Of a stretch of DNA of 33,880 nt, positions 1 through 7,951 are shown one piece after another. This stretch comes from Catenulispora pinisilvae. GTDB lineage: Bacteria; Actinomycetota; Actinomycetes; Streptomycetales; Catenulisporaceae. The number at the start of each line of letters is the position of its first letter. Position 1 is the stretch's first letter. Below the pieces are notes generated by a model, which ran no database searches, was not told the DNA's origin, and saw only the letters and a program-made list of their open reading frames with translations. The translations under genes were made by a program, and so were the position numbers. The stretch spans positions 1 through 33,880 of the forward strand of contig NZ_JAAFZA010000108.1 of assembly GCF_015356865.1 (NCBI RefSeq). The letters run 5' to 3'.

Positions 1-28
1 GGTCCGGGGTGGGGGCGTCGTTCGTCAT
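1..28 (-). CDS. Possible N-terminal start of a reverse-strand gene leaving the window
   Basis: An ATG on the reverse strand opens a frame (MTNDAPTPD) that stays open to the window edge. A GGACAGG stretch just upstream could act as a weak ribosome binding site. Only nine codons are visible, so neither function nor reality can be judged. It would be divergent from the membrane-protein/oxidase pair. Confidence 0.3.
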
Positions 29-209
29 GGCCTGTCCAGCCTACGTGCCGTCGGCGCTACGCACTCCCTCCGGCGGCGCCGAGGGAGGTACTTCCGGTGG
101 AGTACGGCTGCTGACTCCCGCTGAGGGACGCGTAGATCAAACGCGTGCTGCGAGGGTCGTGAGGTCATCGCGAACCTGAGTCACGTATACGTCGAGGGGG
201 ACGTACCAG
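29..209. promoter_or_regulatory. Upstream region with several short dyads
   Basis: No gene is seen here. Three symmetric elements stand out. Positions 64-70 and 81-87 (CTCCCTC/GAGGGAG) form a stem-loop. ACGCGT occurs at 128-133 and 141-146. A perfect 10-bp palindrome ACGTATACGT lies at 183-192, 17 bases before the ATG at 210. The last could be an operator or contain a -10-like TATACG; this is inference from position only. Confidence 0.3.
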
Positions 210-626
210 ATGCTTCCGGCTTTGCGCGTGGTAGCAGTGCTCCACGCGCTCTCCTTCCTACTGCAACCGATCTTGGCCGGGCTGTTCCTGTCCGGCCAGG
301 ACTCCGCCATCGATTCGCACGCCACCAACGCCGGGATCGTGGTGCTGCTGTGCCTGATCCTGACCGTCTTGGCGTTCCCGGCCTGGCGCAAGGACCTTCT
401 CCCGCGCGCGGCGTTCACCACGTCCCTCTCGCTGCTGGTAGCCGAGGGCGTCCAGATGTACGCCGGCTTCGCGCACCTGATGTGGCTGCACATCCCGCTG
501 GGCGTGGTGATGATGGGTGGCTTGGCGACCTTGATGCCGCTGGTGATGCGGCCGTACAAGCCGGCGGTGGCGGCCGGTTCGGTCGGCGCCGTCGTGGCCT
601 TCCCCGGTGCGGAGGCCGGGGAATGA
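210..626 (+). CDS. Small four-helix integral membrane protein coupled to the multicopper oxidase
   Basis: The 138-aa protein has about four hydrophobic segments (roughly residues 4-28, 41-57, 68-85 and 91-112) and no signal peptide. Histidines at 12, 37, 89 and 94 sit at or near helix ends, which would suit a haem- or metal-binding bundle, but I do not recognise a named family. GAGGGGG lies about ten bases before the ATG. Its stop overlaps the next gene's start as ATGA, so the two are translationally coupled and probably act together, for example in electron transfer or metal handling at the membrane. The coupling is seen; the role is inferred. Confidence 0.75.
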   Translation: MLPALRVVAVLHALSFLLQPILAGLFLSGQDSAIDSHATNAGIVVLLCLILTVLAFPAWRKDLLPRAAFTTSLSLLVAEGVQMYAGFAHLMWLHIPLGVVMMGGLATLMPLVMRPYKPAVAAGSVGAVVAFPGAEAGE

Positions 627-2209
627 GCGCTTTGCGTCTGTCCCGCCGAAGCGCGCTGCGGCTGTTCGGCGGTGCCGGGATGGCCGCGGTGCTGGCGCCG
701 ACGCTGGCCGGTTGCGCCAAGCCCGGTAGCGACGGGATCAACCCGGGGACCCTGAAGAGCAAGGCGAAGCTGCCCGCGCCGTTCACCGTCCCGCTGCCGA
801 TCCTGAAGCCGCTGGCCCCGGACTCCACCGACGCGCAGGGCGTCCACTACTCGATGACGCTGAAGCAGGCCGAGGTCGAGATCCTGCCCGGCTACCAGAC
901 GAAGATCTTCGGCTACAACGGGACCTTCCCCGGGCCGTATCTGGACGTGCACGCCGGCACGCCGGTGGTCGTGCACCAGACCAATCAGCTACCGGTGCCG
1001 ATCGTCACCCACCTGCACGGCGGCCTGACCCCGCCGAGTGAGGACGGCTTCCCCACCGACCTGGTGTTCCCGCAGGCGCTGGCGGACATGGCGGATCCGG
1101 GGATGGCGGCGTCGATGTCCGGGATGGACGGGATGCCGTCGATGACGGACCCGTTGGCGCGGATGACCGCGGTGCGGCGGGACTACGTCTTCCCGCTGAA
1201 CCAGCGCGCGGCCACGCTCTGGTACCACGACCACCGTATGGACTTCACCGGGGCGCAGGTGTGGCGGGGCTTGTTCGGGCTCTGCGTCGTGCGCGACGCC
1301 GAGGACGACAAGCTGCCGCTGCCCAAGGGCGAGCGGGAGATCCCGCTGATGATCGCGGACCGCGCCTTCGACGGCGACGGCCAGCTGATCTACCCGGAGA
1401 AGGACCCGACGCTGCTCGGAAAACCGAGCATGGACAAGTCGATCGCGGCCGGGGCGCAGGGCGACGTGGTGCTGGTGAACGGTGCGCCGTGGCCGTACCT
1501 GGAGGTCGCGGCGGTCAAGTACCGGCTGCGGATCCTCAACGCCTCCAACGCGCGCCGCTACGAGCTGAAACTGGACGGCCCCGGGGGCGGGGAGTTCATC
1601 CAGGTCGGCTCGGACGGCGGCCTGCTGGCCGCGCCGGTCACCCACTCCACGCTGGCCATGGCCTCGGCCGAGCGCTTCGACGTGGTGGTGGACTTCTCAA
1701 AGTACCCGGTCGGTTCGACGGTGACGCTGAAGAACGCCGCCGACAGCGGCGGTCCCGGCCTGGTGATGCAGTTCAAGGTCACGTCGCAGGCCGCTGACGA
1801 TTCCTCGGTCCCGGCGACGCTGTCCACCATCGACAAGCCGGCGGTCGACGGGGCCAAGCGGAAGCTGGTCTTCTCGTTGCAGGGCGACAAGTGGCAGATC
1901 AACGGCAAGGACTTCGACCCGGCGCACCCGCTGTTGAAGCCGGTGTTCGGCAAGACCGAGGAGTGGACGGTGACCTCGGTCGAACGGCACTCGGTGCACG
2001 TACACGGGGCGCACTTCCAGGTCACCGCGCGCGGCACCGGCGGGGCCGGGGAGTACGACCACGGCTGGAAGGACACCGTGGAGCTGTCTCCGGGTTCCGA
2101 GGTCAAGTTCGCGATCCGGTTCGACAGCTATCGCGGCCGGTATGTCGCGCACTGCCACAACCTGGAACACGAGGACATGGCGATGATGGCGGCCATCCAA
2201 GTGGTCTGA
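623..2209 (+). CDS. Tat-exported lipoprotein multicopper oxidase (CotA/CueO-like)
   Basis: The 528-aa enzyme would oxidise phenolic or metal substrates with reduction of O2 to water outside the cell. The N-terminus has twin arginines (8-9), a hydrophobic stretch and a lipobox LAGC with Cys31, suggesting Tat export and lipid anchoring. All four copper motifs are present: HLHG (130-133), WYHDH (200-204), HSVHVHG (456-462) and the C-terminal HCH...H....M with type 1 ligands Cys511, His516 and Met521. A Met-rich insert (seven Met in residues 156-181) lies between the first two motifs and recalls copper-binding loops of CueO. The ATG is chosen because it overlaps the previous stop and begins the signal peptide; the frame upstream lacks family similarity. 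Natural substrate unknown. Confidence 0.93.
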   Translation: MSALRLSRRSALRLFGGAGMAAVLAPTLAGCAKPGSDGINPGTLKSKAKLPAPFTVPLPILKPLAPDSTDAQGVHYSMTLKQAEVEILPGYQTKIFGYNGTFPGPYLDVHAGTPVVVHQTNQLPVPIVTHLHGGLTPPSEDGFPTDLVFPQALADMADPGMAASMSGMDGMPSMTDPLARMTAVRRDYVFPLNQRAATLWYHDHRMDFTGAQVWRGLFGLCVVRDAEDDKLPLPKGEREIPLMIADRAFDGDGQLIYPEKDPTLLGKPSMDKSIAAGAQGDVVLVNGAPWPYLEVAAVKYRLRILNASNARRYELKLDGPGGGEFIQVGSDGGLLAAPVTHSTLAMASAERFDVVVDFSKYPVGSTVTLKNAADSGGPGLVMQFKVTSQAADDSSVPATLSTIDKPAVDGAKRKLVFSLQGDKWQINGKDFDPAHPLLKPVFGKTEEWTVTSVERHSVHVHGAHFQVTARGTGGAGEYDHGWKDTVELSPGSEVKFAIRFDSYRGRYVAHCHNLEHEDMAMMAAIQVV

Positions 2210-2314
2210 TCCGCTGCCGGTGATCCGGGGTCGGTCTGCCGCCGCTGCTCGGTCGCTGCTCGGACGCCGATCTGCCGAGCTCGCGATCTGGTGCGGCTGG
2301 TGCGCCGCCGCCGA

Positions 2315-3520
2315 TTACAGGGGTACCCGCCAGACCACGCGGGTGCCCTCGGCCTCTTCGGCGGGCCCGGCGTGGAAGCTGCCGCCGAGCTCGTCCGCGC
2401 GGGCGGCGAGGTTAGCCAGCCCCTGCGCGGCGGTGCGCGGGTTCGGTTCCCAGGCCGGCATCGGGGCGCCGCCGTCGTCGTGGACGTCCAGGGTCAGCGT
2501 GGTGGCCGGTCCGGTCTCGACCGTCACCACCACCTCGACCCTGGTCGCGCCGGCGTGTTTGGCCGTGTTGGCCAGCGTCTCGCGGACGGCGGCCACCAGA
2601 TGCGCGCCGGTGCCGGCGGTGACGAGGGAGTCCAGCGGGCCGGTGAAGCGGACCGAGGGCTCGAAGCCCAGGACGCGGGCCGCGCGGGAGGCCTCGCGCA
2701 GGACGCGGGCGCGCGTCGAGGTGGCCTCCTGGTCGGCGGAGAGCTGGAGGTCGAAGATGGTGGTGCGGATCTCGGCGATCGCGGCGTCGAGCTCGTCCAT
2801 CACGGCGTCCAGGCGGTCGGCGGCGGCCGGGAGGTCCGGCGGCTCCGGGCCGGGCAGGGTGAGGCGGCGGCGCAGCGTCTGCAAGGACAGGCCGGCGGCG
2901 AAGATGCGCTGGATGGTGAGGTCGTGCAGATCCCGGGCGATGCGCTCGCGGTCGGCGTAGACGGCCAGCCGGTCCTCGGCGGCCCGGGCCTCGGTGAGGG
3001 CCAGCGCCAGGCCGGCCTGGTGCGCGAAGGCGGTGGCCAGCCGGGCGTCTTCGTCGTCGAAGGTCCGCCGGCCCGGTGCGTTGGCCAGGACCAGGGTGCC
3101 GATGGGGCGGTCGTCGCGTTGCGCCAGGGCGGCGTAGACGAGCGCCCCGAACCGGCGGTAGGGCGGCGCGAGCTCCTCGGGTTCGGCGTCCCCGGCCTCC
3201 ATGACGAAGGCGCGGCCGGTGAGTGCCACCTCCACCGAGCGCCGATGCGGCTCCACCCACGCCCCGCGCACCTCGTCGGCGGCCAGCCCGGTGGCCACGT
3301 CGACGCGCCAGGTCCCGCCCTCATGGTGCAGCAGCAAAGAGCAGTGGTCGGCGCCGGAGGCTTCGCGGGCGCGCTCGGCGACCAGGACGAGGACTTCGTG
3401 GGGGTCCTCGGCGAGCAGCATCAGGGTGATGACGTCGGTGGCCGCCGAGAGCCAGGATTCGCGGCGGCGGGCGGCGGCCAGGTCGGCGCGCAGAGCGGCT
3501 ATTTCGGGCGATTCGGACAT
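2315..3520 (-). CDS. GAF-domain sensor histidine kinase (HisKA_3, NarL/DevS-type)
   Basis: A cytoplasmic kinase of 401 aa with no transmembrane segment. A GAF domain covers about residues 26-176 and would bind a small ligand or cofactor. The dimerisation/phosphoacceptor helix carries RERIARDLHD with His199. The C-terminal HATPase has the N box (ETLANTAKHAG) and a DDGG glycine box. The start is the ATG at 3520, preceded by GAGG; upstream codons in the same frame are basic, low-complexity and unlike the family. The partner response regulator is not adjacent. It lies 123 bases downstream of the aminotransferase gene on the same strand. The signal sensed is unknown. Confidence 0.88.
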   Translation of the reverse strand: MSESPEIAALRADLAAARRRESWLSAATDVITLMLLAEDPHEVLVLVAERAREASGADHCSLLLHHEGGTWRVDVATGLAADEVRGAWVEPHRRSVEVALTGRAFVMEAGDAEPEELAPPYRRFGALVYAALAQRDDRPIGTLVLANAPGRRTFDDEDARLATAFAHQAGLALALTEARAAEDRLAVYADRERIARDLHDLTIQRIFAAGLSLQTLRRRLTLPGPEPPDLPAAADRLDAVMDELDAAIAEIRTTIFDLQLSADQEATSTRARVLREASRAARVLGFEPSVRFTGPLDSLVTAGTGAHLVAAVRETLANTAKHAGATRVEVVVTVETGPATTLTLDVHDDGGAPMPAWEPNPRTAAQGLANLAARADELGGSFHAGPAEEAEGTRVVWRVPL

Positions 3521-3545
3521 CGCCTCGATCTTAAGCTGCCCGCGC

Positions 3546-3597
3546 GCCGCCTGCCTTCCGTGCAGCTCAGCCGCCTGCCTTCTGCGCTGCTTGCGCA
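3546..3597. repeat. 13-bp direct repeat plus small hairpin between pat and kinase genes
   Basis: GCCGCCTGCCTTC occurs exactly at 3546-3558 and 3570-3582, followed by a weak hairpin TGCGC/GCGCA (3583-3597). The hairpin may help end the aminotransferase transcript. Function is not established. Confidence 0.4.
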
Positions 3598-3643
3598 GGC
3601 TGCCGGCCTCGCAGGTCAACTCCCGCGGGGCCGGTGTCGGGTG

Positions 3644-4714
3644 CTACTCCCGGAACTCGCCCGCGACCCGCAGCAGGATGTCGTTCGCCTCGACCTCGCC
3701 GATGGTGATCCGCACGCCCTCGCCGGCGAACGGCCGGACCACGATGCCGGAGACCTCGGCCATCGCGGCGAACTCCACGGTGCGCTCGCCCAGCCGCAGC
3801 CAGATGAAGTTGGCCTGGCTCTCCGGCACGGTCCAGCCCTGCGCGCGCAATCCGTCGATGACCCGGGTGCGCTCCTGGACCAGCGCCTCGCAGCGCTCCA
3901 GCAGCAGCTTCTCGGCCCGCAGCGACTCGATCGCGGCCACCTGCGCCAGGCTGTTGACGCCGAACGGCACCGCGGTCTGGCGCAGCGCCGCGGCCACCGG
4001 CTCGTGCGCGACGGCGAAGCCGATGCGCAGACCGGCCAGGCCGTAGGCCTTGGAGAAGGTGCGCAGGACGGCCACGTTGGGGCGGTCGCGGTAGATCTCC
4101 AGGGCGTCCGGGCTGCTGTCGTCCCGCACGAACTCCCGGTAGGCCTCGTCGATGACCACCAGCACGTCGCTCGGCACCCGGTCCAGGAACCGGACCAGGT
4201 CGTCCTTGGAGATCGCGACGCCGGTCGGGTTGTTGGGGTTGCAGACGAAGATCAGGCGGGTGCGGTCGGTCACCGCGGCGGCCATCGCGTCCAGGTCGTG
4301 GTGCTCGTCGGGGGTCAGCGGCACCTGGATCGAGGTGGCCCCGGAGATCTGCGTGATGATCGGGTACGCCTCGAACGAGCGCCACGCGTAGATCACCTCG
4401 TCCCCCGGGCCCGAGGTGGCCTGCAGCAGTTGCTGCGCCACGCCGACCGAGCCGGTGCCGGTGGCGATGTGCTCCGTCGGGACGCCGAAGTGCTCGGCGA
4501 GTTCGGCGGTCAGCGCCGCGACGCCCATGTCGGGGTAGCGGTTGAAGCTCTCCGCGGACTTCTGGACCGCCTCCAGCACGCCCGGGAGGGGCGGGTAAGG
4601 GTTCTCATTCGAGGACAGCTTGAAGGCGGAGGTGTCGGGGATCTTTCCCGCTTTGTAAACGGGGATGCCGCGCAATGCTCCACGGAGCTTCGGGGTCTGG
4701 ACGTCGTCGGCCAC
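3644..4714 (-). CDS. pat: Aromatic/histidinol-phosphate aminotransferase (Pat/HisC2 type)
   Basis: A 356-aa PLP-dependent fold-type I aminotransferase that moves an amino group between glutamate and an aromatic keto acid such as phenylpyruvate, or histidinol phosphate. It opens with [11 protein letters not shown], typical of the HisC/Pat group. It carries CNPNNPTG (158-165), VVIDEAY (187-192), and [12 protein letters not shown] with the PLP lysine at 222. Length fits the family. The start is GTG with AAGGAG upstream. No his or aro genes are adjacent, which favours the stand-alone Pat/HisC2 role over histidine biosynthesis; sequence alone cannot settle the substrate. The hydrolase gene is divergent, with 84 bases of shared promoter region. 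Confidence 0.88.
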   Translation of the reverse strand: MADDVQTPKLRGALRGIPVYKAGKIPDTSAFKLSSNENPYPPLPGVLEAVQKSAESFNRYPDMGVAALTAELAEHFGVPTEHIATGTGSVGVAQQLLQATSGPGDEVIYAWRSFEAYPIITQISGATSIQVPLTPDEHHDLDAMAAAVTDRTRLIFVCNPNNPTGVAISKDDLVRFLDRVPSDVLVVIDEAYREFVRDDSSPDALEIYRDRPNVAVLRTFSKAYGLAGLRIGFAVAHEPVAAALRQTAVPFGVNSLAQVAAIESLRAEKLLLERCEALVQERTRVIDGLRAQGWTVPESQANFIWLRLGERTVEFAAMAEVSGIVVRPFAGEGVRITIGEVEANDILLRVAGEFRE

Positions 4715-4798
4715 GGCTGGAATCTCCTTCTCGGGGTTGATCTCAGATTAACCGCCGCCGGACTTTTCGCCGAGCGCCCTGAGCGGGACAAATGAGGT

Positions 4799-5908
4799 GT
4801 GACCCTCAACGGATTCGCTTACGGAGAGTTGGTATTCGGAGCGGACGGTCAAGTGGCCGACCCCACTCAACGCGGCGTCGCCCCGGCGGTGGCGCTCGGT
4901 GCCGATGTCACAGACGTGTTGGTGCTCTCACACGGCTGGCTGGACGACGCCTCACGGGCCCAGATCCTGTACGACGGCCTGACCCGGGCCATGGTCCAGG
5001 CCGGTGGCGCTCCGCCGGGACTGGCCGTGCTCGGGATCGTGTGGCCGGCCCGGCGATTCGACGCGGTTCCGGAGGCCGAGGCCACCGCGGCCGTGAACGA
5101 TCCGAGCGGCCGGACCGCCGCGGCCTACGTCACCCGGATCCGGAACCGGGTCCGGACCGAGATCATCGACCTGCCGGCCGCGGCGGAGTACGCCAACCCC
5201 GGCGACCACCAGTCCGCGTTCTTCGGCCTGGACCCCGGTGCCCTGCTGGAGAAGTTCGGCCGGCTGGAGGACGGGATCTACGCCGTCATGAACCTGGCGA
5301 CCTACTACGAGATGAAGGCACGGTCCGGCAACGTCGGCCGGGGTCTGGCGCCGGTGTTGGCGGCGGTGCGGGCGGCCCGGCCCGTGGTGCGGCTGCACCT
5401 GGCCGGGCACAGTCTCGGGTCCCGGGTGATGGCCTCGGCGCTGGCCAACTGCGGGCCGCTGCCGGTGTCGTCGGCGATGCTGATCCAGGGTGCGTTGTCG
5501 CAGTTCGGCTTCGCCAAGCACTGGGACGGCGTGCACGACGGTCTGTTCCGCCCCGGGCTGTTCGGCGGGCGGCTGCGGGGGCCGGTGGTCGTGACGCACT
5601 CGCGGCACGACGAGATGGTCGGCATCATCTACGACCTGGCCTCGCGGCTGGTCGACGACCAGACGGACTCGGCCGGCCGGGCCCCGGAGGACGCCGCGGG
5701 TGCGGAGTTCGGGGCGATCGGGGCCCATGGCGCGCTGTGCACGCCGGAGTCGGTGTGGGGCAAGATGCTGCCGGTCTCGGGGCCCGGGTACGCCTTCCCG
5801 GCCGGGGCGATCAGCAATCTGGATTCGAGTGCCTACATCCGGAGCCACTTCGACGTGATGACGCCGGAGGTGGGGAAGGCGTTGGTCGGGATGATCACGG
5901 CGGGGTGA
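4799..5908 (+). CDS. Alpha/beta-hydrolase fold protein, lipase-like
   Basis: This 369-aa protein has an early SHGWLDD turn (44-50) that could form the oxyanion hole and a clear nucleophile elbow GHSLGS with Ser205. A later HSRHDEM segment may hold acid and histidine residues. No signal peptide or membrane helix is seen, so it is probably cytoplasmic. The fold suggests an esterase or lipase, but I cannot name a substrate. The start is GTG with only a weak GAG upstream, so the transcript may be nearly leaderless. It is divergent from the aminotransferase gene and followed by an inverted repeat likely to be its terminator. Confidence 0.75.
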   Translation: MTLNGFAYGELVFGADGQVADPTQRGVAPAVALGADVTDVLVLSHGWLDDASRAQILYDGLTRAMVQAGGAPPGLAVLGIVWPARRFDAVPEAEATAAVNDPSGRTAAAYVTRIRNRVRTEIIDLPAAAEYANPGDHQSAFFGLDPGALLEKFGRLEDGIYAVMNLATYYEMKARSGNVGRGLAPVLAAVRAARPVVRLHLAGHSLGSRVMASALANCGPLPVSSAMLIQGALSQFGFAKHWDGVHDGLFRPGLFGGRLRGPVVVTHSRHDEMVGIIYDLASRLVDDQTDSAGRAPEDAAGAEFGAIGAHGALCTPESVWGKMLPVSGPGYAFPAGAISNLDSSAYIRSHFDVMTPEVGKALVGMITAG

Positions 5909-5921
5909 GGTGGTCTGAGCG

Positions 5922-5950
5922 GATCCGGCCGCGACTTTCATGGCCGGATC
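5922..5950. terminator. Inverted repeat after the hydrolase gene
   Basis: GATCCGGCC (5922-5930) and GGCCGGATC (5942-5950) are perfectly complementary with an 11-base loop. It lies 13 bases after the hydrolase stop and about 50 bases before the GlxA-type regulator start. There is no T tract, so an operator role for the regulator is the alternative. Confidence 0.5.
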
Positions 5951-6001
5951 TGTCACTCACGTGTCATTGCGGACTTCGGCTCATGCGGCGACGCTTTAAG
6001 C

Positions 6002-6973
6002 ATGAGCCGCCGCGTGGTGTTCCTGGTCTTCCCGCGGTTCCAGCTGCTCGATCTGACCGGGCCGCTGGAGGTGTTCGCGCAGGCCGACTCGCTGTTCGGG
6101 CCGGGGCATGAGCGTTACCAGACCTCGGTCGTGGCGCTTGATCGCGCGGCGGTGACGGCGTCGGACGGGTTGGCCGTCGTGCCGCACCAGACGATGGCCG
6201 AGGCCGCCGATACGGCGATCGACACGCTGGTGGTGGTCGGCGGGCGCGGGGTGCGCACCGCGATCCACGATCCGGTTTACGTGGACTGGGTCCGGGCGAA
6301 CGCGGCTCGGGCCCGCCGGGTCACCTCGGTCTGCTCGGGCGCGTTCCTGCTCGCGGCGGCCGGGCTGCTGGACGGTCGGCGGGTGGTGACGCATTGGGAC
6401 TCCTGCGAGGAGTTGGCCGCCCAGTTCCCGCGCGTCCGGGTCGAGGCGGACCCGATCTTCATCCGTGACGACCCGATCTGGACGTCGGCCGGGGTCACCG
6501 CCGGTGTGGACCTGGCGCTGGCCCTGGTCGAGGACGACTTCGGCGGGTCGGTGGCGCGGCGGATCGCCAAGCAGCTGGTGGTGTTCGTGCAGCGGCCCGG
6601 CGGACAGGCGCAGTTCAGCACGCAGCTGGCGGCGCAGCGTCCGGGGCGCGATGCGCTGCGGGAGGTGCAGGACTGGATCGCGGACCATCTCGACGACGAT
6701 CTGAGCCTGCCGGCGCTGGCGCGGCGTGCGGCGCTGAGCGAGCGGCACTTCTCGCGCGTGTTCCGGGCCGAGACCGGGATGACGGTCGCGGCGTACGTCG
6801 AGGCCGCGCGGCTGGAGGCGGCGCAGCGGCTGCTGGAGAGCACGCGGGACGGGCTGGACCGGATCGCGCGCAGCTGCGGGTTCGGGACCGTCGAGACCAT
6901 GCACCGGACCTTCAACCGGACGATCCGGGTGACGCCCGGGGAGTACCGGCGGCATTTCAGTTCCCACCGATAG
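6002..6973 (+). CDS. GlxA-family transcriptional regulator (DJ-1/PfpI domain plus AraC HTH)
   Basis: The 323-aa protein joins an N-terminal DJ-1/PfpI-like sensing domain (about 1-190, with the SVCSGAFLLAAAGLL elbow) to a C-terminal AraC-type double helix-turn-helix (about 217-315, ending in the family pattern of RVTPGEYRRHF). GlxA-type proteins use the amidotransferase-like domain for ligand sensing, not catalysis. No good Shine-Dalgarno precedes the ATG. The DJ-1 enzyme-like gene begins 25 bases downstream on the same strand, so the pair is probably one operon and the regulator may control it. The effector is unknown. Confidence 0.9.
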   Translation: MSRRVVFLVFPRFQLLDLTGPLEVFAQADSLFGPGHERYQTSVVALDRAAVTASDGLAVVPHQTMAEAADTAIDTLVVVGGRGVRTAIHDPVYVDWVRANAARARRVTSVCSGAFLLAAAGLLDGRRVVTHWDSCEELAAQFPRVRVEADPIFIRDDPIWTSAGVTAGVDLALALVEDDFGGSVARRIAKQLVVFVQRPGGQAQFSTQLAAQRPGRDALREVQDWIADHLDDDLSLPALARRAALSERHFSRVFRAETGMTVAAYVEAARLEAAQRLLESTRDGLDRIARSCGFGTVETMHRTFNRTIRVTPGEYRRHFSSHR

Positions 6974-6998
6974 GGATCCGTAGAAAAGGGAGTCAACC

Positions 6999-7649
6999 AT
7001 GACCCGCCGCATCGCCATCCCCCTGTTCCCCGGCTTCATGCCCCTGGACCTCGTCGGCCCCTACGACGTCCTGCGCTTCCTGCCAGACACCGAGACCGTC
7101 TTCGTCGCCGCCGAACCCGGCGTCATCGCCGGCGCCGACGGCGGCTTCGGCCTCCAGGCCCAAGCCGGCCCGGCCGACATCGAATCCTGCGACATCCTGC
7201 TGGTCCCCGGCGGCGGCGGGACCCGCGATTACGAGGCGCGCAAACCGCTGATCGACTGGATCGCCCGCATGCACGAGACCACCACCTGGACCACCTCGGT
7301 CTGCACCGGCTCCCTCCTGCTCGGCGCGGCGGGCATCCTCAAAGACCTCGACGCCACCACGCACTGGAACGCCGTCGAGGACCTGGAATCGCACGGCGCC
7401 CACTACACCGCCGACCGCGTGGTCCGCCGCGGCAAGGTGATCACGGCCGCCGGAGTCTCCTCGGGGATCGACATGGCCCTCACGCTGGCCGGCCTGATCG
7501 AGGGCGACGACTTCGCGAAGGCGGTGCAGCTGTGGATCGAGTACGACCCGCAGCCGCCGCACGACACCGGGTCGGTGGCGAAGGCGGGGCCGGAGTTGGT
7601 GCGGCGGACGCCGGAGCTGATTCGGGAAGGCGGGGCGCGGCGGGGGTAG
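6999..7649 (+). CDS. DJ-1/PfpI protein, isonitrile-hydratase-like
   Basis: A 216-aa single-domain DJ-1 superfamily protein. The nucleophile elbow SVCTGSLLLGAAGIL gives Cys102 followed by Thr103, and Asp17 lies in PLDLVGP. This Asp/Cys-Thr set matches isocyanide hydratases, which convert isonitriles to N-substituted formamides. AAGGGAG sits six bases before the ATG. The gene follows the GlxA-type regulator, a common actinobacterial arrangement. The last nine codons and the stop belong to an 86-bp tandem duplication, so the C-terminus (REGGARRG) may be recently altered. Substrate is inferred from the family only. Confidence 0.82.
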   Translation: MTRRIAIPLFPGFMPLDLVGPYDVLRFLPDTETVFVAAEPGVIAGADGGFGLQAQAGPADIESCDILLVPGGGGTRDYEARKPLIDWIARMHETTTWTTSVCTGSLLLGAAGILKDLDATTHWNAVEDLESHGAHYTADRVVRRGKVITAAGVSSGIDMALTLAGLIEGDDFAKAVQLWIEYDPQPPHDTGSVAKAGPELVRRTPELIREGGARRG

Positions 7650-7790
7650 TGCGAGGTGCTGCTTGACTGGCGAGCGGCTTCGCTGCCGAGCGGTGCGAGC
7701 GGCGCGTTCGGGAAGGCGGGGCGCGGCGGGGGTAGTGCGAGGTGCTGCTTGAGCGGCGAGCGGCTTCGCTGCCGAGCGGTGCGAGCGGCG
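7621..7790. repeat. 86-bp tandem duplication overlapping the DJ-1 gene end
   Basis: Positions 7621-7704 and 7707-7790 match over 84 bases with only two mismatches (CT versus GC at the same spot). Copy 1 includes the last 29 bases of the DJ-1 gene with its stop; copy 2 is intergenic. Each copy holds repeated GAGCGG words. The 302-base gap 7650-7951 otherwise has no convincing gene, only the palindrome at 7891-7920. Confidence 0.9.
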
Positions 7791-7890
7791 TGCGACAAGA
7801 GTCGGCAGTGCGCGACCGTGCTGATCGCCCGGCGGCGAGATGAGCCGTCCGAACACCGCCAGCCCCGGCGCACCCGGCCGCCTAAGGTCG

Positions 7891-7920
7891 GTGAGGTGGT
7901 TGCGATTTCAACCACTTCAC
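7891..7920. promoter_or_regulatory. 30-bp imperfect palindrome upstream of the SDR gene, candidate operator
   Basis: The left arm GTGAGGTGGTTG (7891-7902) and right arm CAACCACTTCAC (7909-7920) pair at 11 of 12 positions around CGATTT. It lies 31 bases before the SDR start. CAAGCCTTA then occurs twice (7921-7929 and 7933-7941). The symmetry and position suggest a repressor site in the promoter; a hairpin in the leader RNA is the alternative. No matching regulator gene is adjacent. Confidence 0.55.
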
Positions 7921-7951
7921 CAAGCCTTACATCAAGCCTTAGGGGATCGTC

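Noticed and set aside
2291..4795. Forward open frame of about 830 codons
   Set aside because: It runs antisense to both the histidine kinase and the aminotransferase, which have clear catalytic motifs.
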